The position numbers and the translations under genes are program-made. Shown here in pieces: positions 16,548 to 27,527 of a DNA stretch of 64,000 bases (position 1 is its first letter; each line of letters starts with the position of its first letter). Under the pieces are notes generated by a model. The model was not told where the DNA came from. It did no database searches and was given only the letters and a program-made list of their open reading frames with translations. This stretch comes from Microcoleus sp. AS-A8. Lineage in GTDB: Bacteria; Cyanobacteriota; Cyanobacteriia; Cyanobacteriales; Coleofasciculaceae. Location of the stretch: assembly GCA_039962225.1 (NCBI GenBank), contig JAMPKV010000006.1, positions 1-64,000 on the forward strand, in the 5' to 3' direction.

Positions 16548-17891
16548 CTACGGCACTCCCCACACCTTGATTGTACCGTTGTAGTTGCCACTGACTATGG
16601 TTTGTCCATTGGGACTCAGAGCAATCGATGCCAAGTCTTTGTGCTCCATAAAAGTGGGAATTTCTCGTCCTGTCGCTAAATCCCACATATTAATAATCGT
16701 GCCCACCAGGTAGTCGTAGCCGACACAGACGAGAGTTTGTACATCTGGGCTGAAGGCGATTAAACTTGGGTCTGAAAATCGGCGATTAAACTTGGGTCTG
16801 AATACCTCATCATAGGTGCAGATTAGCTTTCCTGTTTGCAAACCCCACACCTCTAACGTGTTGTTGAGGCTGCCACTAAGGATGGTCTGTCCATCCGGAC
16901 TGATAGTAAAGTCAAAGGATTTAAGTTCGTCGTACCACCCTGCCTTTTCACTATGGGTATGGATTTCCTGTCCCGTCAACAAATCCCAGATTCTCATCCG
17001 CGTCGTCCAGTCATAAAAGTCAACAATTTCTCCACAGGCGAGAGTTTGGCCATCTGAGCTAATGACTAGGGAATCAACCCAGCAATGCGTCTGGAGGGTG
17101 CGGATTTCCTGCCCTGTCTTGACATCCCATACTTTGAGTGTGGGCTGTTCCGTTTCATAGTTCCAACTATCATACGTTGTGCCACTGACCAAGAGCTGTC
17201 CATCTGGCGTCAGGGCAAAGTCTCCATACCCACTGAAAGTGCGAATTTTCCGTTCTGTTGGCAGCTCCCACACTTGAATTATGCACTCATTACCGCCATC
17301 ATCATAGTACTCAGCTCCACTCCAACGATAACTGCAACTAACGAGTATCTGTCCATCTGCACTGAAGCCAATAGAGCGAGTCCCTTTAGGATGCCCACTA
17401 AGAGTGCAAATTTCTTGCCCTGTCTGTAGCTCCAATATTTTAATCGTTTCATCTGGGCCACTACAGACTACGGTCTGCCCATTTGGAGTAATAGCAACAT
17501 TAGGAGGCAACCAGCCTGAAGATCCACTAAAAGTATTGAGGCACTCAAACAATGGATAAGGGTTGTAATCCCATAACACCTGCTTGACTTGAGGCTCTGT
17601 CCTTGAACGCAGTAGAGCATAGGCAGTCCACATTACCTGCCTTAATTCACCTCGGTTTTCTTGACTCACTAAATCTTTGAAAACTTCAACCACTAAATCC
17701 AAGCCTGCATCTTCATACTTTAGTGCCTCATGGAGCGCCGCAATCCGATGCTCCACCGCCCCACTGAAGAGCCGTTGCTTAACCCCTTTGATTCCTCCTA
17801 GAACTACAGCAGTCACTAGGGGTGGAACTTGACCACCTTTAACGACATCGTACTCTTGGGGTTCTTGGGGCTGATTAGGATTTTTTTTCAT
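16548..17891 (-). CDS. WD40-repeat protein
   Basis: The 447-residue protein has an N-terminal helical region of about 110 residues (DVVKGGQVPPLVTAVVLGG, then a HEAT-like stretch) and then a seven-bladed WD40 propeller. The blades are seen as repeated SPDGQT-type turns each ending KIL, QVW, KVW, RIW, EVW, NMW or KVW. It is most likely a cytosolic protein-interaction scaffold. The GGxxPP N-terminal motif is shared with other cyanobacterial WD40 and HEAT proteins. It is not part of an obvious operon. Confidence 0.85.
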   Translation of the reverse strand: MKKNPNQPQEPQEYDVVKGGQVPPLVTAVVLGGIKGVKQRLFSGAVEHRIAALHEALKYEDAGLDLVVEVFKDLVSQENRGELRQVMWTAYALLRSRTEPQVKQVLWDYNPYPLFECLNTFSGSSGWLPPNVAITPNGQTVVCSGPDETIKILELQTGQEICTLSGHPKGTRSIGFSADGQILVSCSYRWSGAEYYDDGGNECIIQVWELPTERKIRTFSGYGDFALTPDGQLLVSGTTYDSWNYETEQPTLKVWDVKTGQEIRTLQTHCWVDSLVISSDGQTLACGEIVDFYDWTTRMRIWDLLTGQEIHTHSEKAGWYDELKSFDFTISPDGQTILSGSLNNTLEVWGLQTGKLICTYDEVFRPKFNRRFSDPSLIAFSPDVQTLVCVGYDYLVGTIINMWDLATGREIPTFMEHKDLASIALSPNGQTIVSGNYNGTIKVWGVP

Positions 17892-18204
17892 GTCACCTTG
17901 TAAATTATGTTGTCACTAGACAGTGATTTAAATCCAGCGGTGGGAATAACGATGTTCATTCATGAAGCAACTTGAGAATTCGGGATTTTAGCATCTAAAC
18001 GAGTGGTTTCATCAACTTCTAAATGCTTGTCATGATTCAAAAAATCTTCAAATAACAATATTCTGTCCAAGCCCATCATGGTAGATGTTAGCGTTAACAG
18101 TTGGCTTGCCTAACCAAGTTACCTTCATTTCCCGCACGGAAGGCAAAGCTCATTAACTCATCCCCCGCTTAAAAGACGGGGGATGCAAGTGGAGCGAGAG
18201 TCAT

Positions 18205-18343
18205 CCCTCTTTTGTTACTTCCGGGACGGAACGACGATTTTTGTAGGGGCGAAGCATTCTTGCTACAAACTTGGTACAAAGCCTAAAAGCCTTATCCAAG
18301 AATGCTTCGCCCAGGCTTTATGCCCCAAAATAACAAAAGAGGG
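18205..18343. repeat. Nested palindromic element (MITE-like)
   Basis: The outer arms are CCCTCTTTTGTTA (18205-18217) and TAACAAAAGAGGG (18331-18343). The inner arms are GGGCGAAGCATTCTTG (18247-18262) and CAAGAATGCTTCGCCC (18297-18312). All arms are perfect. This gives a long cruciform or RNA hairpin with no coding capacity. Confidence 0.65.
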
Positions 18344-18346
18344 GTC

Positions 18347-18481
18347 ATACCAAATCCGCCTTGATAACCCCCTTTTTGCTTGAAGTCTTTTCTTTCTTCT
18401 GTCCTCACTAAAGCTCCGGTTTGCCCTTTGCCTTCTGCCTTGTCTCCACTAAAAAAGGGGTATTTAACCCGGATTTGGTAT
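18347..18481. repeat. MITE-like element with ATACCAAATCCG ends
   Basis: The terminal inverted repeats ATACCAAATCCG (18347-18358) and CGGATTTGGTAT (18470-18481) are perfect. A second arm pair, CCCCTTTTT (18369-18377) and AAAAAGGGG (18452-18460), lies inside. The 135-bp element starts 3 bp after the previous palindrome, so the two may be one composite or nested insertions. Confidence 0.65.
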
Positions 18482-18702
18482 CACTGGTCATTTGTCCGAA
18501 GTCTCAAATGACAAATGACAAAGGACCAAGAAGGGCGAAGGCGATTCCTCCCCTCTAAGCGTATGTTGGGGCTTCCTCGCCGCTTTCTGTGAGGTGGCTA
18601 CAGCGGGGGATGTACGCAGTCAAACACAATCATCAACGCGATCGCTTCACGAGTGCTGCTTGCCCAGTGAACTAGAAATTTTAGAGTTAGGGATGGAACA
18701 AT

Positions 18703-18924
18703 CTAGAAATTTTTGCACCTTCAGGAGAACGCTTCCTTACTTATATTGAACTAGCTCAACAGAGGGAACAGGAACGCCAACGCGCTGAACAAGAATACCA
18801 ACGTGCCGAACAGGAGCGCCAACGAGCAGATGAAGCACTGACGCAGTTGGAACAGGAAAGACAGCGCTATCAAGCATTAGAGGCGCTCCTGCGAGAACGC
18901 GGGATTGACCCAAATCAGTTGTGA
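18703..18924 (+). pseudogene. C-terminal relic of a Uma2-family gene
   Basis: The frame reads LEIFAPSGERFLTYIELAQQ, then a Gln/Glu/Arg coiled tail ([17 protein letters not shown]) and ends LLRERGIDPNQL and stop. This is the usual C-terminal end of Uma2 proteins (compare [12 protein letters not shown] in the intact copy at 15639-16415). The nuclease-fold part is missing. It ends 13 bp from the metH stop, tail to tail. Confidence 0.65.
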
Positions 18925-18937
18925 TGTGCACCACTCC

Positions 18938-21900
18938 TCAAGCGCTGAAATATTTCGCTACTGGGTGATGTGCAATAATCGCCGTTGTCGATTGTTCCGG
19001 ATAGAGCTGTTCGCTTTCATCCATATATAGATTAATGCGATCGCTTCCCAACAACTCCAACTGCTTATACTGGTCTTGTAGATTTGGACAAGCCGGATAG
19101 CCAAAACTATACCGAGAACCCCGATAGCGCTGAGCCAAAATATCCCGAATATTATCCGGTTCCTCACTGCCAAAACCCAACTCCCGACGAATTCGAGCGT
19201 GCGTCCATTCCGCCACCGCCTCCGCCGTCTGCACCGCTAACCCGTGGAAATACAAATAATCCGTGTACTGATTGGAGTCAAACAACTTCTTCGCATATTC
19301 TGTCGCCACCTCCCCAACCGTCACGGCCTGCATCGGGAACACATCCACCACCCCAGACTCCTTCGGCGCATAAAAATCAGCAAGGCACAGACGCCGTAAA
19401 GAACGCTGCCGAGGAAAATCAAACCTCGCCACCTCCTCTCTCCTCTCTAAACTCTCTGTACTCTCTGTGCCTCTGTGGTTCGTTCCCTCCGGATTGTAGA
19501 TATGTAGTGAATTCCCCTCAGATTGACAAGGAAAATAACCATAAATTACCTGAGGATGCAACAACTTCTCCTCAACAATACGCCGCTTCCAATCCTCTAG
19601 AAGTGGATAAACCTTCTCTTGCAAAAACGCATCATACTCTTCCCGTGATTGTTCCTTCGGTTTCCGGAACTGCCACTGTCCAGCAATCAACGCTTGCAAA
19701 TCCAGATACCCAAAGATCTCCTCCAAGGGGATATCCTCTGCTTGCAATATCCGAGTTCCCCAGAAGGGAGGCGTGGGACGTTCAATATCAATTGCAACGG
19801 CTTCTGAACGTCGGGTATCTATAACTACTGGTTCAGTCGAATCTTTGGCTTCCTTCGCTTCAGTTACAGATTCTTTATGACCATTCGTTGTTGCCGTTGC
19901 AGTTTCGTCTATTTCATCCAAAAATCCTTTTAAATCATCCCACTTACTAGCCGCTTTCGCAGGCATCAATTTATCCATAAAGTGGAGGTCAGAAAAAGCA
20001 TCTTTGCCATAAACAACCTTCCCTTTATAGGTATTTTGGCAATCATCATGGACAAATTTAGGAGTCAGCGCCGCCCCCCCTAAAATCACGGGTACGGTGA
20101 TGCCCCGTTCATTGAATTTTTCCAAATTCTCTTTCATAAAAGCCGTGGATTTCACCAGCAATCCACTCATGGCAATGCAGTCTGCCTTGTGCTGTTCGTA
20201 GGCATCAATAATGTTATCGACAGGTTGCTTAATTCCCAGATTAATCACCTGGTAGCCATTGTTAGAAAGGATGATATCAACTAAGTTTTTCCCGATGTCG
20301 TGAACATCCCCTTTAACCGTTGCAATAATCACTTTCCCTTTGGCATTATTGCCCGTATCTGCTTTGTCCAGGAATGGCTCTAAATAAGCCACTGCGGCTT
20401 TCATGGTTTCCGCTGATTGCAACACAAAAGGAAGCTGCATTTGCCCCGAACCGAAGAGTTCCCCAACCACTTTCATCCCATCTAATAAGAACGTATTAAT
20501 GATTTCCAAAGGGGGATACTTTTCTAATGCTTTGGCTAACTGTTCTTCCAAACCAATGCGTTCACCATCAATAATATGCCGCTTGAGACGTTCTTCAACC
20601 GGTAAGCTTTCATCTTGGGAGCGATCGCGCTTTGTAGTTTTCCCTTCAAACAGCGTGGTAAGCTCTGCTAAGGGGTCATAAACGCAGACATTCCCCTCAA
20701 ATTGCCGTTCATCATAAATCAGTTTCCGGCAGACTTCCTGATGTTCGGGTTCAATTTTTGCCAAGGGTAAAATCTTATTGGGGCTGACAATGGCGGCATC
20801 CATGCCTGCTGCCATCGCTTCGTGCAGAAACATGGAATTGAGTACCACCCGCGCCGCTGGGTTTAATCCGAATGAGATATTAGAAACGCCCAGCATCATG
20901 TGACATCCTGGCAACTCTTCCCGGATGCGGCGAATGGCTTCAATCGTGGCTTTACCATTGGCTCTATCTTCTTCGATACCGGTAGAAATGGGTAAGGCGA
21001 GGGTGTCAAAGAAGATTTCGTAGGGGGGAATACCATATTCTACTGCTTGGTTGTAGGCGCGTTGTGCGATCGCAAACTTCTTGTCTGCTGCCCGCGCCAT
21101 CCCTTCTTCATCAATGGTGCCAATCACAACACCCGCACCGTACTTCTTCGCCAACTCCAGCACCTGGAAGAAACGTTCTTCCCCATCTTCATAGTTCGTG
21201 GAGTTCAGCAAACACTTACCCCCCGCAACCTTTAGTCCCGCCTCCATCTTTTGCCATTCTGTGGAGTCCAGCATCAGGGGGAGTGTTACATTTGTTACCA
21301 AACGCGACACCAATTCGTGCATATCCCGCTCACCGTCACGCCCCACATAATCCACGTTGACATCGAGGATATGGGCACCTTCCCGGACTTGCGCCTTGGC
21401 TAAAGACACCAATCCATCCCAATCTTCAGCAATTAACAACTCGCGGCACTTTTTAGAACCACTGGGATTGATGCGCTCACCTACAATCAAGAACGAGTTA
21501 TCCTGCTCATAAGGTTGAGCACTGTAAATTGATGCTGCCGATGGCTCAAACTCAGGATGCCGCTCTTTCGGCTTCAGGGTTTTGCCAATTTCTGCTAATT
21601 GTTGAATATGGTCGGGGCGCGTCCCACAACAGCCGCCAATCACTTGCACACCCATGTCTTCTACAAAATGCATCAACGCCATCCGCAGTTCCATCGGCGT
21701 CAGCTTGTAGTGGGCGTGTCCCCCGACGTTTTCCGGTAGTCCAGCATTGGGGATACAGGACACAACAAAGGGCGAATGTTCACATAAGAACTTAATATGC
21801 TCCTGCATCCGGTCTGGCCCCGTGGCACAGTTCAGGCCGAGAATATCAATGGGGTAACGCTCTAAAATCGTGAGTGCAGCACCAATTTCTGACCCTAACA

Positions 21901-22510
21901 ACATGGTGCCTTGGACTTCCATTGTCACAGACACCATCAATGGCAGGCGTGCGCCTTTCTCTTGGAAGACTTGTTCAATCCCATTTAGCGCTGCCTTAAT
22001 TTGCAGGACATCCTGACAGGTTTCCACAATCAACAAGTCAGCACCGCCGTCATAAAGTCCCCTGGCTTGTTCGGCAAAGGAGGCTTGCAGGGTGTCAAAA
22101 TCAATATGCCCCAGCGTTGGCAATTTGGTTGTTGGCCCGATTGAACCGGCCACAAAACGGGGTTTCTCTGGTGTGGAGTATTCAGCCGCCACGCGCTTTG
22201 CCAATTCTGCGGCTGTCTTATTCAAACTATAAGCTTGGTCAGCTAGGTCATACTCGGCTAGTACAATCGACGCACCACCAAAGGTATCCGTCTCAATCAC
22301 ATCCGCCCCAACCTCCAGAAAATCTCGGTGTACCTTCTCAACGGCTTCTGGTTTGGTTACAACTAGATACTCGTTACAGCCTTCGTAGTGCGCCCCCCCA
22401 AAGTCTTCTGCTGTCAGGTTTTGCGTCTGGAGTGAGCTTCCCATTGCACCATCGAAGACGATGACAGGGCGTTCCGGGCTATGGAGGCGAGTCAGGAAGG
22501 GGCTGTTCAT
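18938..22510 (-). CDS. metH: Cobalamin-dependent methionine synthase
   Basis: The 1190-residue cytosolic enzyme transfers a methyl group from methyltetrahydrofolate to homocysteine via methylcobalamin. All four modules are visible. The homocysteine domain ([14 protein letters not shown]; zinc ligands in GLNCATGP and [12 protein letters not shown]) is followed by the pterin domain ([26 protein letters not shown]). The B12 domain has [13 protein letters not shown] with the lower-ligand His, and the AdoMet activation domain ends the protein ([36 protein letters not shown]). Between about residues 1015 and 1037 an in-frame insert ([19 protein letters not shown]) is encoded by an intergenic-type repeat. 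No cobalamin riboswitch was recognised upstream. Confidence 0.97.
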   Translation of the reverse strand: MNSPFLTRLHSPERPVIVFDGAMGSSLQTQNLTAEDFGGAHYEGCNEYLVVTKPEAVEKVHRDFLEVGADVIETDTFGGASIVLAEYDLADQAYSLNKTAAELAKRVAAEYSTPEKPRFVAGSIGPTTKLPTLGHIDFDTLQASFAEQARGLYDGGADLLIVETCQDVLQIKAALNGIEQVFQEKGARLPLMVSVTMEVQGTMLLGSEIGAALTILERYPIDILGLNCATGPDRMQEHIKFLCEHSPFVVSCIPNAGLPENVGGHAHYKLTPMELRMALMHFVEDMGVQVIGGCCGTRPDHIQQLAEIGKTLKPKERHPEFEPSAASIYSAQPYEQDNSFLIVGERINPSGSKKCRELLIAEDWDGLVSLAKAQVREGAHILDVNVDYVGRDGERDMHELVSRLVTNVTLPLMLDSTEWQKMEAGLKVAGGKCLLNSTNYEDGEERFFQVLELAKKYGAGVVIGTIDEEGMARAADKKFAIAQRAYNQAVEYGIPPYEIFFDTLALPISTGIEEDRANGKATIEAIRRIREELPGCHMMLGVSNISFGLNPAARVVLNSMFLHEAMAAGMDAAIVSPNKILPLAKIEPEHQEVCRKLIYDERQFEGNVCVYDPLAELTTLFEGKTTKRDRSQDESLPVEERLKRHIIDGERIGLEEQLAKALEKYPPLEIINTFLLDGMKVVGELFGSGQMQLPFVLQSAETMKAAVAYLEPFLDKADTGNNAKGKVIIATVKGDVHDIGKNLVDIILSNNGYQVINLGIKQPVDNIIDAYEQHKADCIAMSGLLVKSTAFMKENLEKFNERGITVPVILGGAALTPKFVHDDCQNTYKGKVVYGKDAFSDLHFMDKLMPAKAASKWDDLKGFLDEIDETATATTNGHKESVTEAKEAKDSTEPVVIDTRRSEAVAIDIERPTPPFWGTRILQAEDIPLEEIFGYLDLQALIAGQWQFRKPKEQSREEYDAFLQEKVYPLLEDWKRRIVEEKLLHPQVIYGYFPCQSEGNSLHIYNPEGTNHRGTESTESLERREEVARFDFPRQRSLRRLCLADFYAPKESGVVDVFPMQAVTVGEVATEYAKKLFDSNQYTDYLYFHGLAVQTAEAVAEWTHARIRRELGFGSEEPDNIRDILAQRYRGSRYSFGYPACPNLQDQYKQLELLGSDRINLYMDESEQLYPEQSTTAIIAHHPVAKYFSA

Positions 22511-23005
22511 GGACGGCTTCTAAATAGGGATTTGAGATAGGCTGTGGATGATTAGCTTAATCTATATTTGCAAAAATTATAGAGTTTGGGAGCATAAAAG
22601 ACGATGAACAAGTCTGACGAACAAGCTTTGCAACTTATGCAAGAAACTGCGCTATGAGGGTAGCCTTCGCAGCGAGTTCTTGGGAATGATCGCCAAATGT
22701 AATACAACCGATCGCTAAAAAGCGATCGCCAAACCGTATTTCGTACCGCACCACCCGCCAAGCACCCGTTGAGAAGATTGAACAGTGCGATAGTGAAGCA
22801 CTACTGCTCTCAGCAGATCCCATCCCTCTCCTCAAATACCCAACCCGCCGTAACCGCCGTTACCCCTGTTCGCTAAAGATACTTTACAACTGAATTACAG
22901 GTGCGATCGCATTATCCCAGCCCAGAACTTAAGATGGCAATTGAGCGTCACTATCTCCAAATCCTCATGTCCCATCAGGACAAGCGCACATTTTAAGGTT
23001 TACTG
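22511..23005. other. Intergenic region between divergent metH and LRR gene
   Basis: These 495 bp have no supported gene. An 8-bp-arm hairpin (CGATCGCT/AGCGATCG) lies at about 22712-22731. A minus-strand stretch reading VVRYEIRFGDRFLAIGC (about 22640-22760) might be a gene remnant but was not recognised. Confidence 0.3.
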
Positions 23006-24052
23006 ATGACACACGAAGAATTACTCGTACTGATTGAACAAACCGCTAACGACAAACTAACATCACTTAACCTCCACAACCATCAACTGACGACACTACC
23101 AGCAGAAATTGGCAATCTCACCCATCTAACCAGACTATCCCTCTACGGCAACGAACTAGGAACGCTACCACCCGAAATCGGTCAACTCACCAATCTCAAA
23201 GAGCTAGATCTCAGCGGTAATCAACTCAAAGCACTGCCCGAAGAAATTGGCAATCTCACTAATCTGACTGATCTATGTCTCGATAACAATCAACTCACAG
23301 CACTACCCACAGAAATTGGCAATCTTAGTAATCTGACAGGGCTATCCCTCGATAACAATCAACTCCCAGTACTGCCAACAGAAATTGCCAATCTCACCAA
23401 TCTCACCCGACTATCGGTTTACAGCAATCGACTGACAGCACTTCCCAAAGAAATTGGCAAGCTCACCAATCTTACTCGACTATCCTGTGATAACAATCAA
23501 CTGACAGTACTGCCCACAGAAATTGGTAATCTTATCAATCTCACCGGCCTATCTCTAGACAACAACCAACTCACAATACTGCCCACAGAAATTGGCAATC
23601 TCACCAATCTCACCCGATTATCCCTAGATACGAATAAACTGACAGCACTGCCCAAAGAAATTGGCAATCTAATCAACTTGAGACAGTTTTCTCTCGATAA
23701 CAATAAACTGACAGTACTGCCAAAAGAAATTGGCAATCTCACCAATTTAACGGCTCTAGCGATCGACAGCAATCAACTCAAATCGCTGCCCGAAGAGATT
23801 GGTCAACTCATCAATTTGACCACTCTATCTCTCTACAAAAATCAACTTAGGTTGCTACCTAAAGAAATTGGGAATCTTACCTATTTAACCAAACTCTCTC
23901 TCTATAGCAATCAATTAACAGCACTACCCAAAGAAGTAGGAATTCTTCCCAATCTAACAGGTTTATCCCTCGACAATAATCCTCTCACTTCGCCGCCGTC
24001 TGAAATTATTCAGCAAGGAACATCGGCTGTTTTGGCCTATCTTCGGAAGTGA
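23006..24052 (+). CDS. Leucine-rich repeat protein
   Basis: The 348-residue protein is almost entirely bacterial LRRs of 23 residues, with consensus LPTEIGNLTNLTRLSLDNNQLTA (written here only as a pattern: LP.EIGNL.NLT.LSL..N.L). About 13 units run from residue 20 to 330, and a cap ends NPLTSPPSEIIQQGTSAVLAYL. It has no signal peptide or membrane helix. In cyanobacteria this LRR-plus-cap often precedes a Roc-COR GTPase, but here the frame stops right after the LRR block. It is therefore either a stand-alone scaffold or a truncated Roco protein. The repeats are also highly similar at the DNA level. Confidence 0.85.
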   Translation: MTHEELLVLIEQTANDKLTSLNLHNHQLTTLPAEIGNLTHLTRLSLYGNELGTLPPEIGQLTNLKELDLSGNQLKALPEEIGNLTNLTDLCLDNNQLTALPTEIGNLSNLTGLSLDNNQLPVLPTEIANLTNLTRLSVYSNRLTALPKEIGKLTNLTRLSCDNNQLTVLPTEIGNLINLTGLSLDNNQLTILPTEIGNLTNLTRLSLDTNKLTALPKEIGNLINLRQFSLDNNKLTVLPKEIGNLTNLTALAIDSNQLKSLPEEIGQLINLTTLSLYKNQLRLLPKEIGNLTYLTKLSLYSNQLTALPKEVGILPNLTGLSLDNNPLTSPPSEIIQQGTSAVLAYLRK

Positions 24053-24149
24053 TTCTCGGATAGCTTGATTCAGAAAAGATGAAGTATCCAAAATGTTAGC
24101 GAAGCGGGGCAAGGCTTGACGTGAAAATATTCCGACCATTAGCCTCAAT

Positions 24150-24169
24150 CCCCTAGATACATCTAGGGG
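24150..24169. terminator. Hairpin between convergent genes
   Basis: Perfect arms CCCCTAGAT (24150-24158) and ATCTAGGGG (24161-24169) lie between the convergent LRR and dnaJ-like genes. No long T-run follows, so it may be a weak or bidirectional terminator. Confidence 0.5.
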
Positions 24170-24214
24170 GTCGTTTCATACTTGATATTTCATACTTAGC
24201 CTTCAGTTGATTCC

Positions 24215-25234
24215 TTAAAGCCGAACTTGTGACAAATCCTTGCGAGGATGATAGCTGCGGTTGGCGCGAATTTTTTCGTAGTAATCTCGCTCTATTGGCG
24301 TCATATCTTTCGGCGGTACAATCACAATCCGCACTAACTGGTCACTACGTTCACCCTTGGGACGGGGCCATCCTTTCCCACGCAGCCGTAAGGATTGACC
24401 CGAACGGATGCCCGCAGGAACATTGACATTCACTGGGCCATCGGGTGTTGGTACCTCAATTGCTGCCCCCAATACTGCTTCATCGGGCGTCACGGGCACT
24501 TCACAAATCAGATTATCGCCATCGAACTGGAAGAAAGAGTGAGGTTTGAGTTCTACATCCAGGTACAAATCTCCCCGTTGCTGGTTGTAAGAATTGACCT
24601 GTCCTTTGCCTCGAACGCGAATGCGGCTACCTGGTTTCGCCCCAGGAGGAATCCGAACGTCGATGACTTCAGTTCCCAAGTTCAAACGTTTCTGAACCCC
24701 GTGGAACGCCTCAGACCAGCTCAGAGAGATGGTGGCTTGCCGATCGCCACCCGCTGCCGTTGTGTTATTGTCAACACCTGCGTAGTCATTAAATCCACCA
24801 AAGCCACCAAAATCGTTAAACCCGGTAGAGCCACCCGTGCCTGTGCGATAGGTATAAGTCCGTCGGTTACTGCCACCTGCGCCAGTGTTAAAGCGACCCA
24901 GCAATTCGTTGATAAACTCGTCAAAACTGCCATACTGACTAAAGTCAAAGCCGTTGGCATCTACACCGACTCCACCACCACCAGGCCATCCTTGTCCGGC
25001 TTGCTTCCAATACTGACCATATTGATCGTATTTCTGGCGTTTTTCAGTATCCGATAACACCTCGTAGGCTTCGCTAACTTCTTTAAAGCGAGCCTCTGCT
25101 TGTTTATCACCAGGGTTCATGTCCGGGTGGTACTTTCGAGCTAGTCGGCGATAGGACTTCTTAATTTCATCCGCACTGGCGGTTTTATTGATTCCGAGGA
25201 TGGCGTAATAGTCTTTAAAGTCGGTCGCAGCCAT
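24215..25234 (-). CDS. DnaJ/CbpA-type J-domain co-chaperone
   Basis: The 339-residue co-chaperone stimulates DnaK ATPase and delivers clients. The J-domain runs from about residue 6 to 72, with HPD at 36-38 ([10 protein letters not shown]) and YEVLSD. It is followed by a Gly/Phe-rich segment (GGFGGFNDY) and two C-terminal beta-sandwich substrate domains ([35 protein letters not shown]). The Cys-rich zinc finger of classical DnaJ is absent, which places it in the CbpA-like (type B) class. It is a single gene transcribed toward the terminator at 24150-24169. Confidence 0.92.
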   Translation of the reverse strand: MAATDFKDYYAILGINKTASADEIKKSYRRLARKYHPDMNPGDKQAEARFKEVSEAYEVLSDTEKRQKYDQYGQYWKQAGQGWPGGGGVGVDANGFDFSQYGSFDEFINELLGRFNTGAGGSNRRTYTYRTGTGGSTGFNDFGGFGGFNDYAGVDNNTTAAGGDRQATISLSWSEAFHGVQKRLNLGTEVIDVRIPPGAKPGSRIRVRGKGQVNSYNQQRGDLYLDVELKPHSFFQFDGDNLICEVPVTPDEAVLGAAIEVPTPDGPVNVNVPAGIRSGQSLRLRGKGWPRPKGERSDQLVRIVIVPPKDMTPIERDYYEKIRANRSYHPRKDLSQVRL

Positions 25235-25355
25235 GAAGGGTTTCTCCTTTAGTCTTAGTCTTTAGTTTAAGTTTTGTCCTATTCTGACCTCAGGGCGCTG
25301 CAACCATTCAAGTCAGCAAATTGTCAAGGTAGAATAGGGTTGATATACCTCAAAG

Positions 25356-25889
25356 CTAGGGTAACAAAGCTGTCAAAGAAATTGAGTTCGGTTCTTTCTC
25401 ATCCAGGCGATCGCAATTTCCACACCTTGCCGATGAGTAACGCATTAGGTAATCAAATCCTTCTTCCTGTATTGGCGGAGCGCTCAGCAGTGAGGCGTGC
25501 ATCTGCAAAATCACTTCCTCTGGAACCGTGCGCTTTCGCGCTTGATTTCGTTCCAAACACAGTACCAGAGGTGTATCTAACCATACACCTATCAGGCTGG
25601 TAAAACCGACCTCACGCCCTAGTGCGATCGCTTCTTTTCGGTAACATCGCATCGCATGGGTCGCATCATAAATCGCCAGAGGTGAAACAGCCACAGCCTG
25701 ACGCATTTGCTCTTGTACCTGATGCCAAACCAATAACCAGGAGCCTTGAACCTCCTCGGAACCGAACAATTGAGCGCGGATAGAATCGGTAGAAATCAGA
25801 TGAGTTTCAGGACATTCAACCAATAGTTTACGAGCCAACGTAGACTTACCGCTCCCAGGAAGCCCTATCAGCAGAATCAGCTTGGTCAT
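25356..25889 (-). CDS. P-loop kinase-like ATP-binding protein (AAA_33/zeta-toxin-like)
   Basis: The 177-residue protein has a clear Walker A, LIGLPGSGKSTLARKL (about residues 6-21). A DSIRAQLFG block follows, then a Walker B-like strand with LAIYDATHAMRCYRKEAI and the lid-type ERNQARKRTVPEEVI. This is the layout of the polynucleotide/gluconate-kinase-like AAA_33 family that phosphorylates small molecules or nucleic acid ends. The substrate cannot be assigned. It has no partner gene that would suggest a toxin-antitoxin pair. Confidence 0.75.
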   Translation of the reverse strand: MTKLILLIGLPGSGKSTLARKLLVECPETHLISTDSIRAQLFGSEEVQGSWLLVWHQVQEQMRQAVAVSPLAIYDATHAMRCYRKEAIALGREVGFTSLIGVWLDTPLVLCLERNQARKRTVPEEVILQMHASLLSAPPIQEEGFDYLMRYSSARCGNCDRLDEKEPNSISLTALLP

Positions 25890-26156
25890 TGAGTTGAAGT
25901 TTATCAGATTGTTCGCCTAGCGTTCCCCTTAGGGGAAAATTGACAGGTTGAAGGTTGATAAATTGAACTTCAAGGGTTGAAACCGCTGTTTTAACGTTCA
26001 ACCTACTGACCTTACAACCTGTAATACCAATTCCCTAAATGCTTGCTACAGATACTTTTCTGGCTCTCCCGTATTAAGGGGGTTAATGTGTAGCGCACTC
26101 AACTAGAAATGGTATAACCCATACTCTTCATGGGCAACTTAAATGGGGATTCAGGG
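25890..26156. repeat. Intergenic repeats, one MITE-like
   Basis: ACAGGTTGAAGGT near 25940 pairs imperfectly with ACCTTACAACCTGT near 26008, a long imperfect hairpin built from a dispersed GGTTGAA-type repeat. Next to it, TAATACCAATTCCC (about 26023) and the complement of AGAAATGGTATAA (about 26105) look like decayed ends of a MITE. Confidence 0.35.
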
Positions 26157-27446
26157 CTAAATGACTGTTCCATCCGGAATTACAGCATTTTTGAACACCA
26201 CAACAATGCCGTTACGGATGAAAAAGCCTTGATTCTCGCGCTCCGCTTCCTCCACTCTATCTTTATTGATAATTTGCACATCGCAGCCAATGCGAGCGTT
26301 TTTATCAATAATCGCACGGCGAATCGTTGAGTTGGTACCAATCCCTAGGGGAACTCTGGTGGTTTCGCAGTCGGATTGCCGCTCGGCGAACGGTTCGTAA
26401 AAGTCAGCCCCCATAATCAGGGTATCTTCAATGATGCAACCCGCTTCTATGCGCGAACGAATTCCCAACACCGAGTGGTTAATCCGACATTGTTTGAGAA
26501 TGCAACCTTCCCCAATCATGGATTCCGTCACTTGGCAATCTAAAAGCTTGGTCGGAGGCAAGTAACGGGCGCGTGTGTAGATAGGAGCTCGTTCCTCGTA
26601 AAAGCTAAAGGGTGGACGCGGTTGCTGAGTCAGTGCGAGGTTAGCATCGTAGAACGACTCAATTGTTCCAATGTCTTCCCAATAACCGTTATAGAGATAA
26701 GCTTGAACGTTATAGTCCTTGGCTGAGGCGGGGATAATTTCTTTGCCAAAATCGGTTTGATCTGGAGATTTATTCAGCAAGTCGATTAAAACATCTCTTT
26801 TGAAGACATAAATCCCCATTGAAGCGATGTAGGGCATTTTTTGTGCCTGTTCGGCATCTAAGCCGAGTGTGGTCGTATCCACCTGCATTTTCTTCAGGGC
26901 ATCCCCTTTGGGCTTTTCGCTAAAGTCAACGACTCGTCCTGTGTGATCAATTTTCATCAGACCAAAATCCGATGCCCGTTTCTCGTCAATGGGTACCACG
27001 GAGAGGGTGATATCAGCGTTGGTGTCGCGATGACGTTCGACAAATAAGCGATAGTCCATCCGGTAGAGATGATCACCGGATAAAATTAGGAACTCATCAA
27101 CTTCCCACTCCTCCATCAGCCAAAGATATTGACGCACGGCGTCGGCGGTACCTTGGAACCAACTGGGGTTTTCTGCCGTCTGTTGAGCAGCGAGGACTTC
27201 AACAAACCCGTCACTGAAGCCAGAAAAGTTGTAAGTACGAGCTAGGTGGCGATTGAGAGAAGCCGAGTTGAATTGGGTCAGAACGTAGATTTTCAGGATA
27301 TCTGAGTTAATACAGTTACTGACTGGAATATCAATCAGGCGATACTTCCCGGCTAAGGGGACAGCCGGTTTAGCCCGCAGCTTGGTTAGGGGATAAAGGC
27401 GTGTCCCTGCACCACCTCCGAGAATAATTCCTAAGACTCTTTTCAC
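26157..27446 (-). CDS. glgC: Glucose-1-phosphate adenylyltransferase
   Basis: This 429-residue enzyme makes ADP-glucose from glucose 1-phosphate and ATP, the committed step of glycogen synthesis in the cytosol. Visible are the nucleotide motif [21 protein letters not shown] at about 10-30 (given in parts: [20 protein letters not shown]), [31 protein letters not shown], and the C-terminal left-handed beta-helix ending [14 protein letters not shown]. Length and ends match cyanobacterial GlgC, which is activated by 3-phosphoglycerate and inhibited by phosphate. It lies downstream of ppk on the same strand with a hairpin between. Confidence 0.97.
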   Translation of the reverse strand: MKRVLGIILGGGAGTRLYPLTKLRAKPAVPLAGKYRLIDIPVSNCINSDILKIYVLTQFNSASLNRHLARTYNFSGFSDGFVEVLAAQQTAENPSWFQGTADAVRQYLWLMEEWEVDEFLILSGDHLYRMDYRLFVERHRDTNADITLSVVPIDEKRASDFGLMKIDHTGRVVDFSEKPKGDALKKMQVDTTTLGLDAEQAQKMPYIASMGIYVFKRDVLIDLLNKSPDQTDFGKEIIPASAKDYNVQAYLYNGYWEDIGTIESFYDANLALTQQPRPPFSFYEERAPIYTRARYLPPTKLLDCQVTESMIGEGCILKQCRINHSVLGIRSRIEAGCIIEDTLIMGADFYEPFAERQSDCETTRVPLGIGTNSTIRRAIIDKNARIGCDVQIINKDRVEEAERENQGFFIRNGIVVVFKNAVIPDGTVI

Positions 27447-27527
27447 AAATAACCTCTCGACTGCAAGTAAATTGTTAAGTTTAGTGTGCGATTCTAAGTA
27501 ACAGATGGCAAGGGGGAACAGGAGATA

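Larger units (their letters stand above)
17892..18702. other. Repeat-filled intergenic region
   Basis: No gene is supported. Besides the two palindromic elements below, a CCCCCG/CGGGGG hairpin lies at about 18160-18182, and a TCATTTGTCC/CAAATGACAAA tract lies at 18485-18525. The region ends in the relic Uma2 frame. Confidence 0.5.

Noticed and set aside
23040-24000. Regular 69-bp units read as a possible CRISPR array
   Set aside because: The units are the codons of leucine-rich repeats. There are no constant-repeat, unique-spacer pairs.
24395-25057. 220-residue plus-strand frame inside the dnaJ-like gene
   Set aside because: Antisense shadow. The J-domain and C-terminal domains on the minus strand are complete.
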